Part shown: positions 54,016 to 63,284 of the stretch, in pieces | Position numbering within the stretch: the stretch's first letter is position 1 | Layout: each line of letters starts with the position of its first letter | Source of the DNA: CAVQFO01 sp963711725 | GTDB taxonomy: Bacteria; Pseudomonadota; Gammaproteobacteria; Nitrococcales; Aquisalimonadaceae | Length of the DNA stretch: 64,000 nucleotides | Direction of reading: 5' to 3' | NCBI GenBank assembly: GCA_963711725.1 | Contig: CAVQFO010000018.1 | Location: 186,001-250,000 of the forward strand | Program-made: the position numbers and the translations under genes | The notes under the pieces: generated by a model | What the model was told of the DNA's origin: nothing | Databases searched by the model: none | What the model saw: the letters and a program-made list of their open reading frames with translations, nothing else

Positions 54016-54408
54016 ATGAGCGAAAGCCGTGCGGTTCGATTGGACAAGTGGCTTTGGGCGGCGCGTTTCTTCAAGACGCGCCGCCTTGCCTCCGACGCCA
54101 TCAAGGGCGGCAAGGTTGAGCTTAACGGCGTGCGGGCCAAACCCGCCAAGGACGTTCGGGTAGGGGACCGTTTGTCCGTGCACAAGGATGCGTTCGAGTT
54201 CGTGGTGGAGGTGGAAGGGCTTTCGGAAAAGCGTGGGCCGGCCACCGAAGCCGTGAAACTCTATACCGAGACCGAAGACAGCATGCGGCGGCGCGAGGAA
54301 CTGAAGGAGCAGCTTCGGGCCCAGGCCAGGGCTTTTCCCCGGCCGGACCATCGGCCCGGGAAACGGGATCGTCGGGATCTGGCTGCCTTCAAGCGCGGGA
54401 ACGAATAG
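54016..54408 (+). CDS. hslR: Heat-shock protein 15-like RNA-binding protein (S4 domain)
   Basis: 130 residues with an N-terminal S4 domain (RLDKWLWAARFFKTRRLASD, then GGKVELNG) and a very basic C-terminal tail. Hsp15 rescues stalled 50S subunits carrying a nascent chain after heat shock. ATG 54016 starts 13 bases after the CBS gene. Convergent with dnaE2 with a 5-base gap. Confidence 0.87.
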   Translation: MSESRAVRLDKWLWAARFFKTRRLASDAIKGGKVELNGVRAKPAKDVRVGDRLSVHKDAFEFVVEVEGLSEKRGPATEAVKLYTETEDSMRRREELKEQLRAQARAFPRPDHRPGKRDRRDLAAFKRGNE

Positions 54409-54413
54409 CGGCG

Positions 54414-57400
54414 TCAGCGGAAGTCCCGGGACGAGGTGACCAGCTCTCCCAGCAGATCGCTGTGATCTTCCAGGCGTCCGGCGATCAAATGCCGGACCTC
54501 TCCCCGGCGCTCCCAGATACCCACCACACCCAACAGCCGGGCACCCAGCAGAATCCTGCGCTGGCGTTCCGCCAGATCCTTCCAGACCACCACGTTGACG
54601 ATGCCCGTTTCGTCTTCCAGGGTCACGAAGGTCACGCCGCTGGCGGAACCGGGGCGCTGGCGGGTGATCACGATGCCGGCGGCCCGGGCCAGACGCTTGC
54701 TCTCCACGGTTCGGAGATCCGCCGAGCTCTTGAAGCGCAAGGCCCGCAGGCGAGGGCGAAGCAATGCCAATGGATGACGGCCCAGGGTGAAGCCCAGGCT
54801 GGCGTAGTCCTCCAGAAGATTCTCCGCCTCTCCCGGTGGCTCCAGAACCGGTGCCTGATCACGGATCTCCATGCCGTTGTTGAAGATGGGCGATGCCGGT
54901 TCCGTTCCCAGCACATCCCACCAGGCGGCGCGGCGATCGCCGCTCAGGCTTTGCAGGGTGTTGGCGTGGCTTAGGGCGGCAAGTGCGCGCCGGTCCAGAC
55001 GGGCGCGGTCGGCCATGTCCTGTACGGATTTCAGCGGGGCTTCCAGGCGGGCGCGGACCAGTCGCCGGGCGGCCTGTTCCGACAATCCGTTTACCAGCCT
55101 CAAGCCCAGCCTCAAGGCGATCTCACCGCGCCGGGTGCGTTCCAGGGTGCAGTCCCAATCACTGGTGGCGACGTCTGCGGGCAGCACCGGGACATCATGT
55201 TCGCGGGCGTCCCGGATCAGTTGAGCGGGGGCGTAAAAGCCCATGGGCTGGCTGTTGAGCAGGGCGCAGGTGAACGCGGCCGGGTAGTGGTGCTTGAGCC
55301 AGGCCGAGACATAAACCAGCAGGGCGAAGCTGGCGGCGTGGGATTCGGGAAAGCCATATTCACCGAAACCCTGAATCTGGCGGAATATCTGCCGGGCAAA
55401 TTCCTCGGAATAGTTCCGTTCCCGCATGCCCTGGATGAGGCGTTGCTCGAAGTGCTCCAAGCCGCCGCGCTTGCGCCACGCGGCCATGGATCGGCGCAGC
55501 CGGTCGGCTTCGCCGGGAGTAAAGCCGGCGGCTACCACGGCCAGTTGCATGACCTGTTCCTGGAAGATGGGCACCCCCAAGGTGCGTTCCAGCACGCTCC
55601 TGACCGCATCGCTGGGATAACGAACCGGCTCCAGGCCCTCGCGCCGCCGCAGATACGGATGGACCATGTCCCCTTGAATCGGTCCCGGCCGCACGATGGA
55701 GACTTCGATGACCAGATCATAGAAATTCTTCGGCCTCAATCGCGGCAGCATGGCCATCTGGGCCCGGGATTCGATTTGAAATACGCCCACGGTGTCGGCC
55801 CGCTGGATCATCCGGTAGACCCGGGCGTCGTCGGGGGCGATGCCGGCAAGGCTGTGTGAACGGCCGTAATGCGTCTCCACCAAGGCCAGGCATTTGCGGA
55901 TGGCGGTGAGCATGCCCAGGGCCAGGCAATCCACTTTGAGCAGGCCCAGTGCTTCCAGGTCATCCTTGTCCCACTGAATGACGGTGCGCCCCTTCATGGC
56001 GGCATTCTCGGTGGGTACCAGTTGCGATAGGGGCCCCCGGGAGATCACGAAACCGCCGGTGTGCTGGGATAAATGGCGGGGAAAGCCGATCATCAGGCCG
56101 GCCAGCTTCAATATCCGGCGCATGACGGGATTGTCCGGATCGAATCCGCTTTCCCGCACGCGTTCGGGGCGGATGCGCCCTCCGTCCCACCACTGCAAGG
56201 TCTTGGTCAGGCGGTCCACCTGATGGGGTTCCAGGCCCAGGGCCCGTGCGGCATCCCGCAGCGCGCTGCGCGGCCGGTAGGAAATGACGGTGGCCGCCAG
56301 GGCGGCGCGGTGGCGGCCGTACTTGGCGTAGATGTACTGGATGACCTCTTCCCGGCGTTCGTGTTCGAAGTCCACGTCGATGTCCGGCGGCTCGTCCCGT
56401 TCTTTGGAGACGAACCGCTCGAACAACAGGTTGCTGCGCGCCGGGTCCACCTCGGTGATCCCCAGGCAGAAGCAGACCGCCGAATTGGCGGCGGAACCAC
56501 GGCCCTGGCAGAGGATGCCGCGGCCCCGGGCGAATTCCACCAGATCGTGCACGGTGAGAAAAAAGGGCTCGTAGCGCAGTTCCTGGATCAGGTCCAGCTC
56601 GTGCCGTATCTGCTTTCGCAGGGATTCGCCGATACCCTCGGGCCAGCGACGCCGGATGCCCTGTTCGGTGAGCTCCCGCAGGTATTGGGTAGGTGTCATG
56701 CCCGGAGGCACCAGTTCCTCCGGGTATTCGTAGCGCAGCTCTTCCAGGGAGAAACGGCAACGCCGGGCGACGTGCAGGGTTTCCCGAAGCAGGGCATCGG
56801 GGTAAAGACGGCCCAACTGCCTCATTCCCCGCAGGTGTGCTTCGCCGTTGGCCGACAGTGCGTGGCCCAACTGATGGATCGGGCGATTGAGTCGAACGGC
56901 GGTCAGCGTATCCAGAAGGGCCCGCCGGCCGCGTTTGTGCATGCGGACTCCGCCGCAGGCCAGAGCCGGCAGCCCCGCGGTCCCGGCGGCCTGGGCGAGC
57001 CGCGCCAGCCGACCCTGGTCGTCGGGCCCGGCATGGAGCTCCACGCCCACCCAGCCCCGCCCCCTGAAATGCCGCGAGAACCAGCGCAGCCGGGGTTCAT
57101 CGGGTGGATCTTCGGGGAGCAGCAGGGCCAGGCAGTCGGGCACGGCGTGTTCGACCTGATCGCGGCTCAGGCGATAGTGGCCCTTCGGGGCCTGGCTGCG
57201 GCCCAGCGAGATCAGCGCGGAGAGCTGGCCGTAGGCTCGGCGGTCCGGGGCCAGGAACACCAGGTGGGCGCCGTCTTCGAGGCGGATTTCACTGCCCACG
57301 ATCAAGTGCAGGTGGTGCTCCCGGGCGGCCATATGGGCGCGGACAATGCCGGCCACTGAGCATTCGTCGGTAATGGCCAGGCTGTGATACCCCAGCTCCG

Positions 57401-57488
57401 CGGCGCGTTGGACCAGTTCTTCCGGGTGGGAGGCGCCGCGAAGAAAACTGAAGTTGCTGAGACAGTGCAGCTCGGCGTAAGCGGGCAT
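54414..57488 (-). CDS. dnaE2: Error-prone DNA polymerase DnaE2 (ImuC)
   Basis: C-family polymerase of the SOS mutasome, 1024 residues. PHP domain at the N-terminus (YAELHCLSNFSFLRGASHPE), polymerase catalytic Asp residues in PDIDVDFEHERREEV, VGVFQIESRAQMAMLPR, a helix-hairpin-helix region, and a C-terminal OB fold (TFVTLEDETGIVNVVVW). Works with ImuA and ImuB in translesion synthesis. Last gene of the lexA-imuA-imuB-dnaE2 order, starting 26 bases after imuB. Reading frame intact. Confidence 0.93.
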   Translation of the reverse strand: MPAYAELHCLSNFSFLRGASHPEELVQRAAELGYHSLAITDECSVAGIVRAHMAAREHHLHLIVGSEIRLEDGAHLVFLAPDRRAYGQLSALISLGRSQAPKGHYRLSRDQVEHAVPDCLALLLPEDPPDEPRLRWFSRHFRGRGWVGVELHAGPDDQGRLARLAQAAGTAGLPALACGGVRMHKRGRRALLDTLTAVRLNRPIHQLGHALSANGEAHLRGMRQLGRLYPDALLRETLHVARRCRFSLEELRYEYPEELVPPGMTPTQYLRELTEQGIRRRWPEGIGESLRKQIRHELDLIQELRYEPFFLTVHDLVEFARGRGILCQGRGSAANSAVCFCLGITEVDPARSNLLFERFVSKERDEPPDIDVDFEHERREEVIQYIYAKYGRHRAALAATVISYRPRSALRDAARALGLEPHQVDRLTKTLQWWDGGRIRPERVRESGFDPDNPVMRRILKLAGLMIGFPRHLSQHTGGFVISRGPLSQLVPTENAAMKGRTVIQWDKDDLEALGLLKVDCLALGMLTAIRKCLALVETHYGRSHSLAGIAPDDARVYRMIQRADTVGVFQIESRAQMAMLPRLRPKNFYDLVIEVSIVRPGPIQGDMVHPYLRRREGLEPVRYPSDAVRSVLERTLGVPIFQEQVMQLAVVAAGFTPGEADRLRRSMAAWRKRGGLEHFEQRLIQGMRERNYSEEFARQIFRQIQGFGEYGFPESHAASFALLVYVSAWLKHHYPAAFTCALLNSQPMGFYAPAQLIRDAREHDVPVLPADVATSDWDCTLERTRRGEIALRLGLRLVNGLSEQAARRLVRARLEAPLKSVQDMADRARLDRRALAALSHANTLQSLSGDRRAAWWDVLGTEPASPIFNNGMEIRDQAPVLEPPGEAENLLEDYASLGFTLGRHPLALLRPRLRALRFKSSADLRTVESKRLARAAGIVITRQRPGSASGVTFVTLEDETGIVNVVVWKDLAERQRRILLGARLLGVVGIWERRGEVRHLIAGRLEDHSDLLGELVTSSRDFR

Positions 57489-57514
57489 GCGGAGTTCCTC
57501 CTCGCTTGCCGGAT

Positions 57515-58940
57515 TCAGCCGAACAGTCCGTGCAAATACCACAGGCGTCGCCGACGCTCCCGGAATATCCAGAGCCGCTCGCCATCGGGGTTTTGGGCTA
57601 TGTAGTAATCCCGGCAGACATCGTCTCCGTCCCACCAGCCGGTTTCGATGCGTTCCGGGCCCTGATGAAGAACCAACGGCCCTCGCCATACGGGCTGGCT
57701 GTGCTTTTGTCTGAGCTCCAGTGGGGCGGGCAGCAGCCACAGGGGGCGATTGATGTTCCCGGCCTGTGCTGTGCCGGAGCCCGGTTTGACCAGGGCCCAG
57801 GCCCGTTCGGGGCGGTGTTCGGGCACGCTGCCGAGTCCTGTGACGGCGTCCTCGCCCAAGCGAGCCACGATGCGTTCCACCAGCAGATCCCAGTGTTCCT
57901 CGACGTGCTGCTGGCATTCATCCAGCAGATCGGCCGGAGCAGGCGAAAAACGCTCGATGCGACCGGCCCGCAGCTCGATATGGCGTACCGGCTCGGGGAG
58001 TTCCACGCGCTCCAGGCGTTCCCGCAGCAGCCGCATAAGATGATCAGCATCGCGGCTGGGGGCCAGCAGTCCCAGTTCCACCTGCGTGGTGGGGTGCCGG
58101 GGATGTCTCAACGCAAGCCTCAGGCGTTGAATCCCACCGTCCAGTCCCCGCAGCAAGCCGGCCAGTTCCAGGATCAGCCGATGAGCGGCGAACAGCAGGG
58201 CGTCCGTATCGTGGGCTTCGGCGGGCAATTCCAGGCCGCTGCGGAATCGGGGCGGCGGCAGAAACGGTGTTCTGGGGTCGTTGTCCTGTCCCAGGGCCCG
58301 ATCCAGGGTTTCCGGGATATCCCGCCCCAGGCGCCGGGCCAGCCCCTTTCGAGGCAGTTGCAGGCATTCGCCCAAGGTCCGTACCCCCAAACCATTCAGG
58401 GCCGTCTTCTGCTTATCGGTGAGATCCAATAGATCCACCGGCAGAACGGCCAGCCGGTCCGGCAGGTGGCGAAGTTCCAAAACGGGGTTCGTGATTCCGG
58501 CACGGGCTAGCAGCCAGGCGGCGCCGGGGGTCGGGGCAATGCCCAGCCGGGCTTGGTGTCCCAGGGCTTCAATACCTGTTTGGACGGATCTGGTGAGGGT
58601 GTTCAGGCCTCCGAGCAGGCGCAGGCTGGCTCCGATTTCCAATAACAGGCCGTTGGGGGGGTGAAGGCTGACCAAAGAAGTGAATTGCAGCGCCCAGGCG
58701 GCCAGCCGCCGCAGCATCGAGTCTTCCTGCCCGGGTGCGCGATCCCGAAGGAGCAGGTTCGGGGAAAGGGCCTGGGCTGCGTTCAATTTCAACCCCGGTT
58801 CCACGCCTTGTTCCCGGGCGGCGGCTGTTGGCCGCCAGTACGTGCTGATGCTCGCAAACCGCAAAAGCCTGCCCCTGATCAAGGCTTCGGGAATAAACCT
58901 CCAGGGGGAGCAGATGGAAATGAATGCCGAGCCAGAGCAT
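57515..58940 (-). CDS. imuB: ImuB, inactive Y-family polymerase of the mutasome, +1 frameshift
   Basis: Adaptor that links the beta clamp, ImuA and DnaE2; Y-family fold without catalytic acidic residues. The true N-terminus MLWLGIHFHLLPLEVYSR (ATG 58940) lies in another frame from the main body. They join near 58814-58826 (VLAANS to AAREQGVEPGLKLNAAQ) if one C is dropped from AGCCGCC. Joined length about 474 residues, normal for ImuB. The body has the HhH region (LNGLGVRTLGECLQLPR) and little-finger domain. As sequenced, translation from the proper start would stop within a few dozen codons of the shift. Confidence 0.85.
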
Positions 58941-58992
58941 GAGGCAGACCGTCGATCGGGAACAAGGCGTGGAGCGTCCATCGTCGGGTATT

Positions 58993-59934
58993 TCACGGAC
59001 AGTCCTGCCTGCTGATTTCAAATGAAATATCCGAGGCAATCGTTTGTTCAAGATCGAAATTTTCTGAACAAAGAGGATGCTGCTCCCGTGGCGTTCCCGG
59101 CAAAACCCAACCTGCGCGGGAGGATGGTCGTTGCGCTTCTCTGGCGGGGGAAGCGGGAGGTCCATCTGTGAGATCTGAGAGCGCATGGCCGGTATGGCCG
59201 ATGGGCGCTGCACAGGCCGGGAACGACGGGCGATAGGGCGAGCAACCCGGGGCAGCGAGCCGCGGGCCGTGCGCCGGCCTCGGCTCCTGAGGAACCGGGG
59301 TGGGGGTGTCGGCCCTGGTGAGATCGATCCGGATACGGCGGTGAGCCTTGCCGCCTCGGCATTTCAGCAGTTCCAGGCTCAGGGCGCTGTCTTCCTTGCT
59401 GAGATGAAAACGCAGGTGGGCGGGAGAGGCGGTTTCGGCTTCCCGGGCCTGGCGGAACAGCACGCCCCAGGTGCGGCCCCGTTCAGCGGCCAGCTGCAGC
59501 CGACGCAAGCCCGGGTTGTCCACCTTGCCGGGCCAGGCAATGACGGCGGCACAGGTGCCGGAGCGCAGGGCCTGTTCCAGGGCCCACAAGGCGTCCTTGT
59601 CCTTGCGCGGATGCACCAACAGGATTCGGGACAGATTGACGCCGTGGGCCGCCAATGCCGGCGCATAGGGTATATGGGGCGGAGCGATCAGAGCGATCCA
59701 GCGCCCGGCTTGACTGAGTCGGGCCAAGGCCGGAATAAGCACGCGCAGCTCGCCGATCCCGGACTGGTCGTGCAGCATTTCGGTGAGGGCGCCGGCCGGC
59801 CAACCGCCGCCGGGCAGCAGGGCATCCAGCTCGGCGAAGCCCGTGGCCACATGGTCCAGGCCCGTATCCTTGGTTGTCTCTCCAGCGCGCCAAATCCCTG
59901 GCTTTTGCAGCAATTCATCAAGTGCCTTGTTCAT
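58993..59934 (-). CDS. imuA: ImuA, RecA-like mutasome protein
   Basis: 313-residue RecA-fold protein of the SOS mutasome. Typical landmarks are TGFAELDALLPGGGWPAGALTE (about 31-52) and GIGELRVLIPALARLSQAGRWIALI. It modulates RecA and translesion synthesis with ImuB and DnaE2. Its C-terminal 60 residues are Pro/Arg-rich and look unstructured. Lies 77 bases after lexA and is probably transcribed from the lexA promoter. Confidence 0.88.
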   Translation of the reverse strand: MNKALDELLQKPGIWRAGETTKDTGLDHVATGFAELDALLPGGGWPAGALTEMLHDQSGIGELRVLIPALARLSQAGRWIALIAPPHIPYAPALAAHGVNLSRILLVHPRKDKDALWALEQALRSGTCAAVIAWPGKVDNPGLRRLQLAAERGRTWGVLFRQAREAETASPAHLRFHLSKEDSALSLELLKCRGGKAHRRIRIDLTRADTPTPVPQEPRPAHGPRLAAPGCSPYRPSFPACAAPIGHTGHALSDLTDGPPASPAREAQRPSSRAGWVLPGTPREQHPLCSENFDLEQTIASDISFEISRQDCP

Positions 59935-60011
59935 GGCGCACCTCGTTGGAGACGGCGTCTCCTCCCTTGGGAGGCAGGGACACCCGTTTCCGGAAGCTTA
60001 TGGGAGTGGTT

Positions 60012-60614
60012 TTACAGCGGCTGGCCGTTTCGGATCAGGCCTACGCCCAGCCCTTCGATTTCCAGATGATCGTGCCGCAGATCGACTTCGATAGGCTGGA
60101 AATCCGCGTTTTCCGGCAACAGCCGCACACTGTGGCCTTTGCGTTCGAAGCGCTTTACCGTGACTTCGTCACGCAGCCGGGCCACCACGATCTGGCCGTT
60201 GCGGGCTTCCGTGGTCTTGTGCACGGCCAGCAGGTCGCCTTCCAGGATGCCCGCGTCCTTCATGCTCAGCCCGCGGACCCGAAGCAGGTAATCCGCCCGG
60301 GGCGAGAAAAGTTGCGGATCCAGCTGGCAACGGGAATCGATGTGTTCCACCGCCAGCACGGGACTGCCTGCGGCCACCTGGCCCACGATGGGCAGACCGC
60401 TTTCCTCGGTCAGCCGGATGCCGCGTGAAGAGCCGGGCTGCAGCTCGATGGCGCCTTTCCGGGCCAGCGCCTTGAGATGATCCTCGGCGGCATTGGCCGA
60501 GCGGAAACCCAGAGTCCTGGCGATTTCGGCGCGAGTCGGCGGGTAGCCGGTTTCGGCGATAAAGCCTTTGATCAGATCCAGAATTTCCTGCTGGCGGGCG
60601 GTGAGATTTTCCAT
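60012..60614 (-). CDS. lexA: LexA repressor
   Basis: SOS repressor and self-cleaving protease, 200 residues. N-terminal winged helix (ARQQEILDLIKGFIAETGYP, then PTRAEIARTLGFRSANAAEDH), cleavage site in GQVAAGSP (Ala-Gly), catalytic Ser in RGLSMKDAGI and catalytic Lys in DEVTVKRF. A LexA box lies 48 bases upstream, so it is autoregulated, and the imuA-imuB-dnaE2 genes behind it should be SOS-induced. Confidence 0.95.
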   Translation of the reverse strand: MENLTARQQEILDLIKGFIAETGYPPTRAEIARTLGFRSANAAEDHLKALARKGAIELQPGSSRGIRLTEESGLPIVGQVAAGSPVLAVEHIDSRCQLDPQLFSPRADYLLRVRGLSMKDAGILEGDLLAVHKTTEARNGQIVVARLRDEVTVKRFERKGHSVRLLPENADFQPIEVDLRHDHLEIEGLGVGLIRNGQPL

Positions 60615-60661
60615 GACGGCGGCCGCTCCTGTGCGGGGATGGCTATGGCTGTATTCGATGA

Positions 60662-60677
60662 CTGTAAATATATACAG
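60662..60677. promoter_or_regulatory. LexA (SOS) box
   Basis: CTGTAAATATATACAG, an exact CTGT-N8-ACAG match with an AT-only spacer, as in the gammaproteobacterial SOS box. It lies 48 bases upstream of lexA and 151 bases upstream of the divergent relA start. Confidence 0.93.
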
Positions 60678-60827
60678 TTACCGGCTGGTTCTGCAAGCCT
60701 CTTGGAAAAGCCGTTGCGACCCGCTGTCTGATCGGGGGTAGAATTCCGGCTCTGAACAGGAACCCATAACACAGGCACGCGCGGGCACGGCGGCGCGGCG
60801 CCCGGCTCAATGTGAACAGGCTCTTGA

Positions 60828-63041
60828 ATGGTAAGCGTCACCGATCAGGTAAGCGATCTGCTGGCTTCGGGCCGGCTGGACTTCGACAACTGGAGCGCTC
60901 AGCTCCCCGTGGCCCTGACCGAGGTGGACCGGACCCTGCTGCACCGGGCCTGGGATCTTGCCGTCGAGACCTATGCCGACCGGCGGCGCCCTTCGGGCGA
61001 AAGCTATTTCGAGCATGCGGTTTCGGTGGCCACCATCCTTGCCGGCCTCAAGCTCGACCCGGAGACCCTGGCCGGGGCCTTGCTTCACGACGTGCCTTGT
61101 TTCGACGGAGTCGATGAAGCCGAGTTGACGCGCGGGTTCGGCGATTCCGTGGCCCAGTTGGTTACGGGGGTGCACCGCATGGAGGTGATCAGCGATCTCC
61201 ACGGCAAGCCCGGTCCCGGCCGCGACGACGCCGAACAGGCCGAAACCCTGCGCAAGATGCTCCTGGCCATGGCCCAGGACGTACGCGTGGTCTTCATCAA
61301 GCTGGGCGAGGTCGTGCATGACCTGCGCACCCTCAAGCATCTTCCCGAAGAGGTTCAGCGCCGCATCGCCGGCGAGACGCGGGACATCTATTCGCCATTG
61401 GCCAATCGCCTGGGGATCTGGCAGCTGAAGTGGGAGATGGAGGATCTGAGCTTCCGTTATCTGGAGCCTCAGACCTACAAGCGTGTCGCCAAGATGCTGG
61501 CCGAAAAACGCCAGGACCGGGAACGCTACATCGAGCAGGTGATCGAACAGCTCAGCGGGGCCCTGGCCCGCGCCAACATCAAAGCCGAAATCAACGGCCG
61601 CCCCAAGCACATCTACAGCATTTGGAAAAAAATGCAGCGCAAGGGGTTGGATTTCAATGAATTATTCGATCTCCGCGCCGTGCGCGTGACCGTGGACGAC
61701 GTGGCCTCCTGTTACGCCGCGTTGGGGGTGGTCCACAGTCTCTGGCGGCATATTCCCAAGGAATTCGACGATTACATCGCCACCCCCAAGGAAAACAACT
61801 ACCGCTCCCTGCATACTGCCGTTATCGGCCCCGGCGGGCGCACCTTGGAGGTGCAGATTCGCACCCAGGAAATGCACGAGCAGGCGGAGTTGGGCGTTGC
61901 CGCTCACTGGCGGTACAAGGAAGGAGGCAGTTCCGACGAGAAATTCGAGCGCAAGATCGCCTGGCTGCGCCAGATTCTGGAGTGGAGCAAGGACGAAGCC
62001 GACGCCGAGGATCTGCTGGATCGCCTGAAGGGGGAGCTGTTCGAGGACCGGGTCTACGTGATCAGTCCCAAGGGCGACGTGGTGGACCTGCCCCACGGTG
62101 CGACCCCCCTGGATTTCGCCTATTACATCCATAGCGACATAGGCAACCACTGCCGGGGCGCCAAGGTGAACGGACGCATGGTGCCGCTGACCTCCACCTT
62201 GAACAACGGCGATCAGGTGGAGGTGCTGACCAACCAATCCATTACACCCAGCCGTGACTGGCTCAACCCGTCCCGGGGCTATCTCGCCACGCCGCGCGCC
62301 CGTTCCAAGGTCCGCAGTTGGTTCAAGCAGCAGGATCACGCCAATAACGTGGCCGCCGGCAGGAGTGTCCTGGAACGCGAGTTGGATCGCCTGGGGCTGC
62401 ATGAGGTGAATCTGGACAAGCTGGCACAGCGAAGCCGGTTCCCCAAGCAGGAGGATTTCCTGGCCGCCATCGGCCGTGGAGATATCAGCAGCGGTCAGAT
62501 CGCCAATCTCCTGAACGATCAGGTCCTTCCCAAACCCAGTTTCGAGGAGATTCTGGAGGCCGGCGCCCAGGGCCGCCGGAGCTCGGAAGAGGGTGACGAC
62601 GTCACCGTCTACGGCGTAGGTAACCTGCTGACCCGCATGGCCGGATGCTGCACACCGGCCCCCGGCGATGCCATTGTGGGTTACATCACCAAGGGCGAGG
62701 GCGTCACCATCCATCGTCAGGATTGCGCCAACGTTCGGCACCTGGCGGAAGTCGAGGGCGAGCGGCTGATCGACGTGAGCTGGTCGAGGCGCTCCGAGAA
62801 ACGCTACCCGGTCAACATCCAGGTGGACGCCTACGACCGCCAGGGCCTGCTGCGGGATATCACGGCCATCCTCACCAACGACAAGATCAACGTGATCGGT
62901 GTCAATACGGCCACCGACCGCAACGACCATCGGGCCCGGATGACCTTGACCGTGGAGATCGCGGACGTGGCGCAGATCACGCGCCTGATGGACAAGATTG
63001 CCGGCCTGCGCAACGTAATGGACGTGCGCCGGCAGGTCTAG
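60828..63041 (+). CDS. relA: GTP pyrophosphokinase RelA
   Basis: Ribosome-linked (p)ppGpp synthetase, 737 residues. Synthetase domain with GRPKHIYSIWKKM and the EXDD-type EFDDYIATPKENNYRSLH typical of RelA. The hydrolase domain is degenerate: LLHDVPCFDGVD keeps HD but lacks the following ED, and KLGEVVHDLRTL lacks the Asp-Arg of active SpoT. TGS (about 405-465, VVDLPHGATPLDFAYYIHSD), zinc-finger region with GCCTPAPGD, and C-terminal ACT domain (NIQVDAYDRQGLLRDI). Divergent from lexA. Confidence 0.93.
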   Translation: MVSVTDQVSDLLASGRLDFDNWSAQLPVALTEVDRTLLHRAWDLAVETYADRRRPSGESYFEHAVSVATILAGLKLDPETLAGALLHDVPCFDGVDEAELTRGFGDSVAQLVTGVHRMEVISDLHGKPGPGRDDAEQAETLRKMLLAMAQDVRVVFIKLGEVVHDLRTLKHLPEEVQRRIAGETRDIYSPLANRLGIWQLKWEMEDLSFRYLEPQTYKRVAKMLAEKRQDRERYIEQVIEQLSGALARANIKAEINGRPKHIYSIWKKMQRKGLDFNELFDLRAVRVTVDDVASCYAALGVVHSLWRHIPKEFDDYIATPKENNYRSLHTAVIGPGGRTLEVQIRTQEMHEQAELGVAAHWRYKEGGSSDEKFERKIAWLRQILEWSKDEADAEDLLDRLKGELFEDRVYVISPKGDVVDLPHGATPLDFAYYIHSDIGNHCRGAKVNGRMVPLTSTLNNGDQVEVLTNQSITPSRDWLNPSRGYLATPRARSKVRSWFKQQDHANNVAAGRSVLERELDRLGLHEVNLDKLAQRSRFPKQEDFLAAIGRGDISSGQIANLLNDQVLPKPSFEEILEAGAQGRRSSEEGDDVTVYGVGNLLTRMAGCCTPAPGDAIVGYITKGEGVTIHRQDCANVRHLAEVEGERLIDVSWSRRSEKRYPVNIQVDAYDRQGLLRDITAILTNDKINVIGVNTATDRNDHRARMTLTVEIADVAQITRLMDKIAGLRNVMDVRRQV

Positions 63042-63284
63042 AGAGATCTTGTCTGTATCCACGGCCGTGCCCGGGGATGCGCTTCTCGCGGCAACTGCGT
63101 TATTCTCGGGGAACAATACGAAGAATGACGCGGGCCGTGGTTCCTGGTGAAAGCGATTTTCACGCTGGGGCCGGCCGATCCCGCTAATGAAATCGCGATC
63201 CTGCCGATATAGATATCAGGCGTGCCCGTTTCAGCGGGCGGCCAGCCACGCACAATAACAAAGGGTCGGAGGAGACGAACTGAC

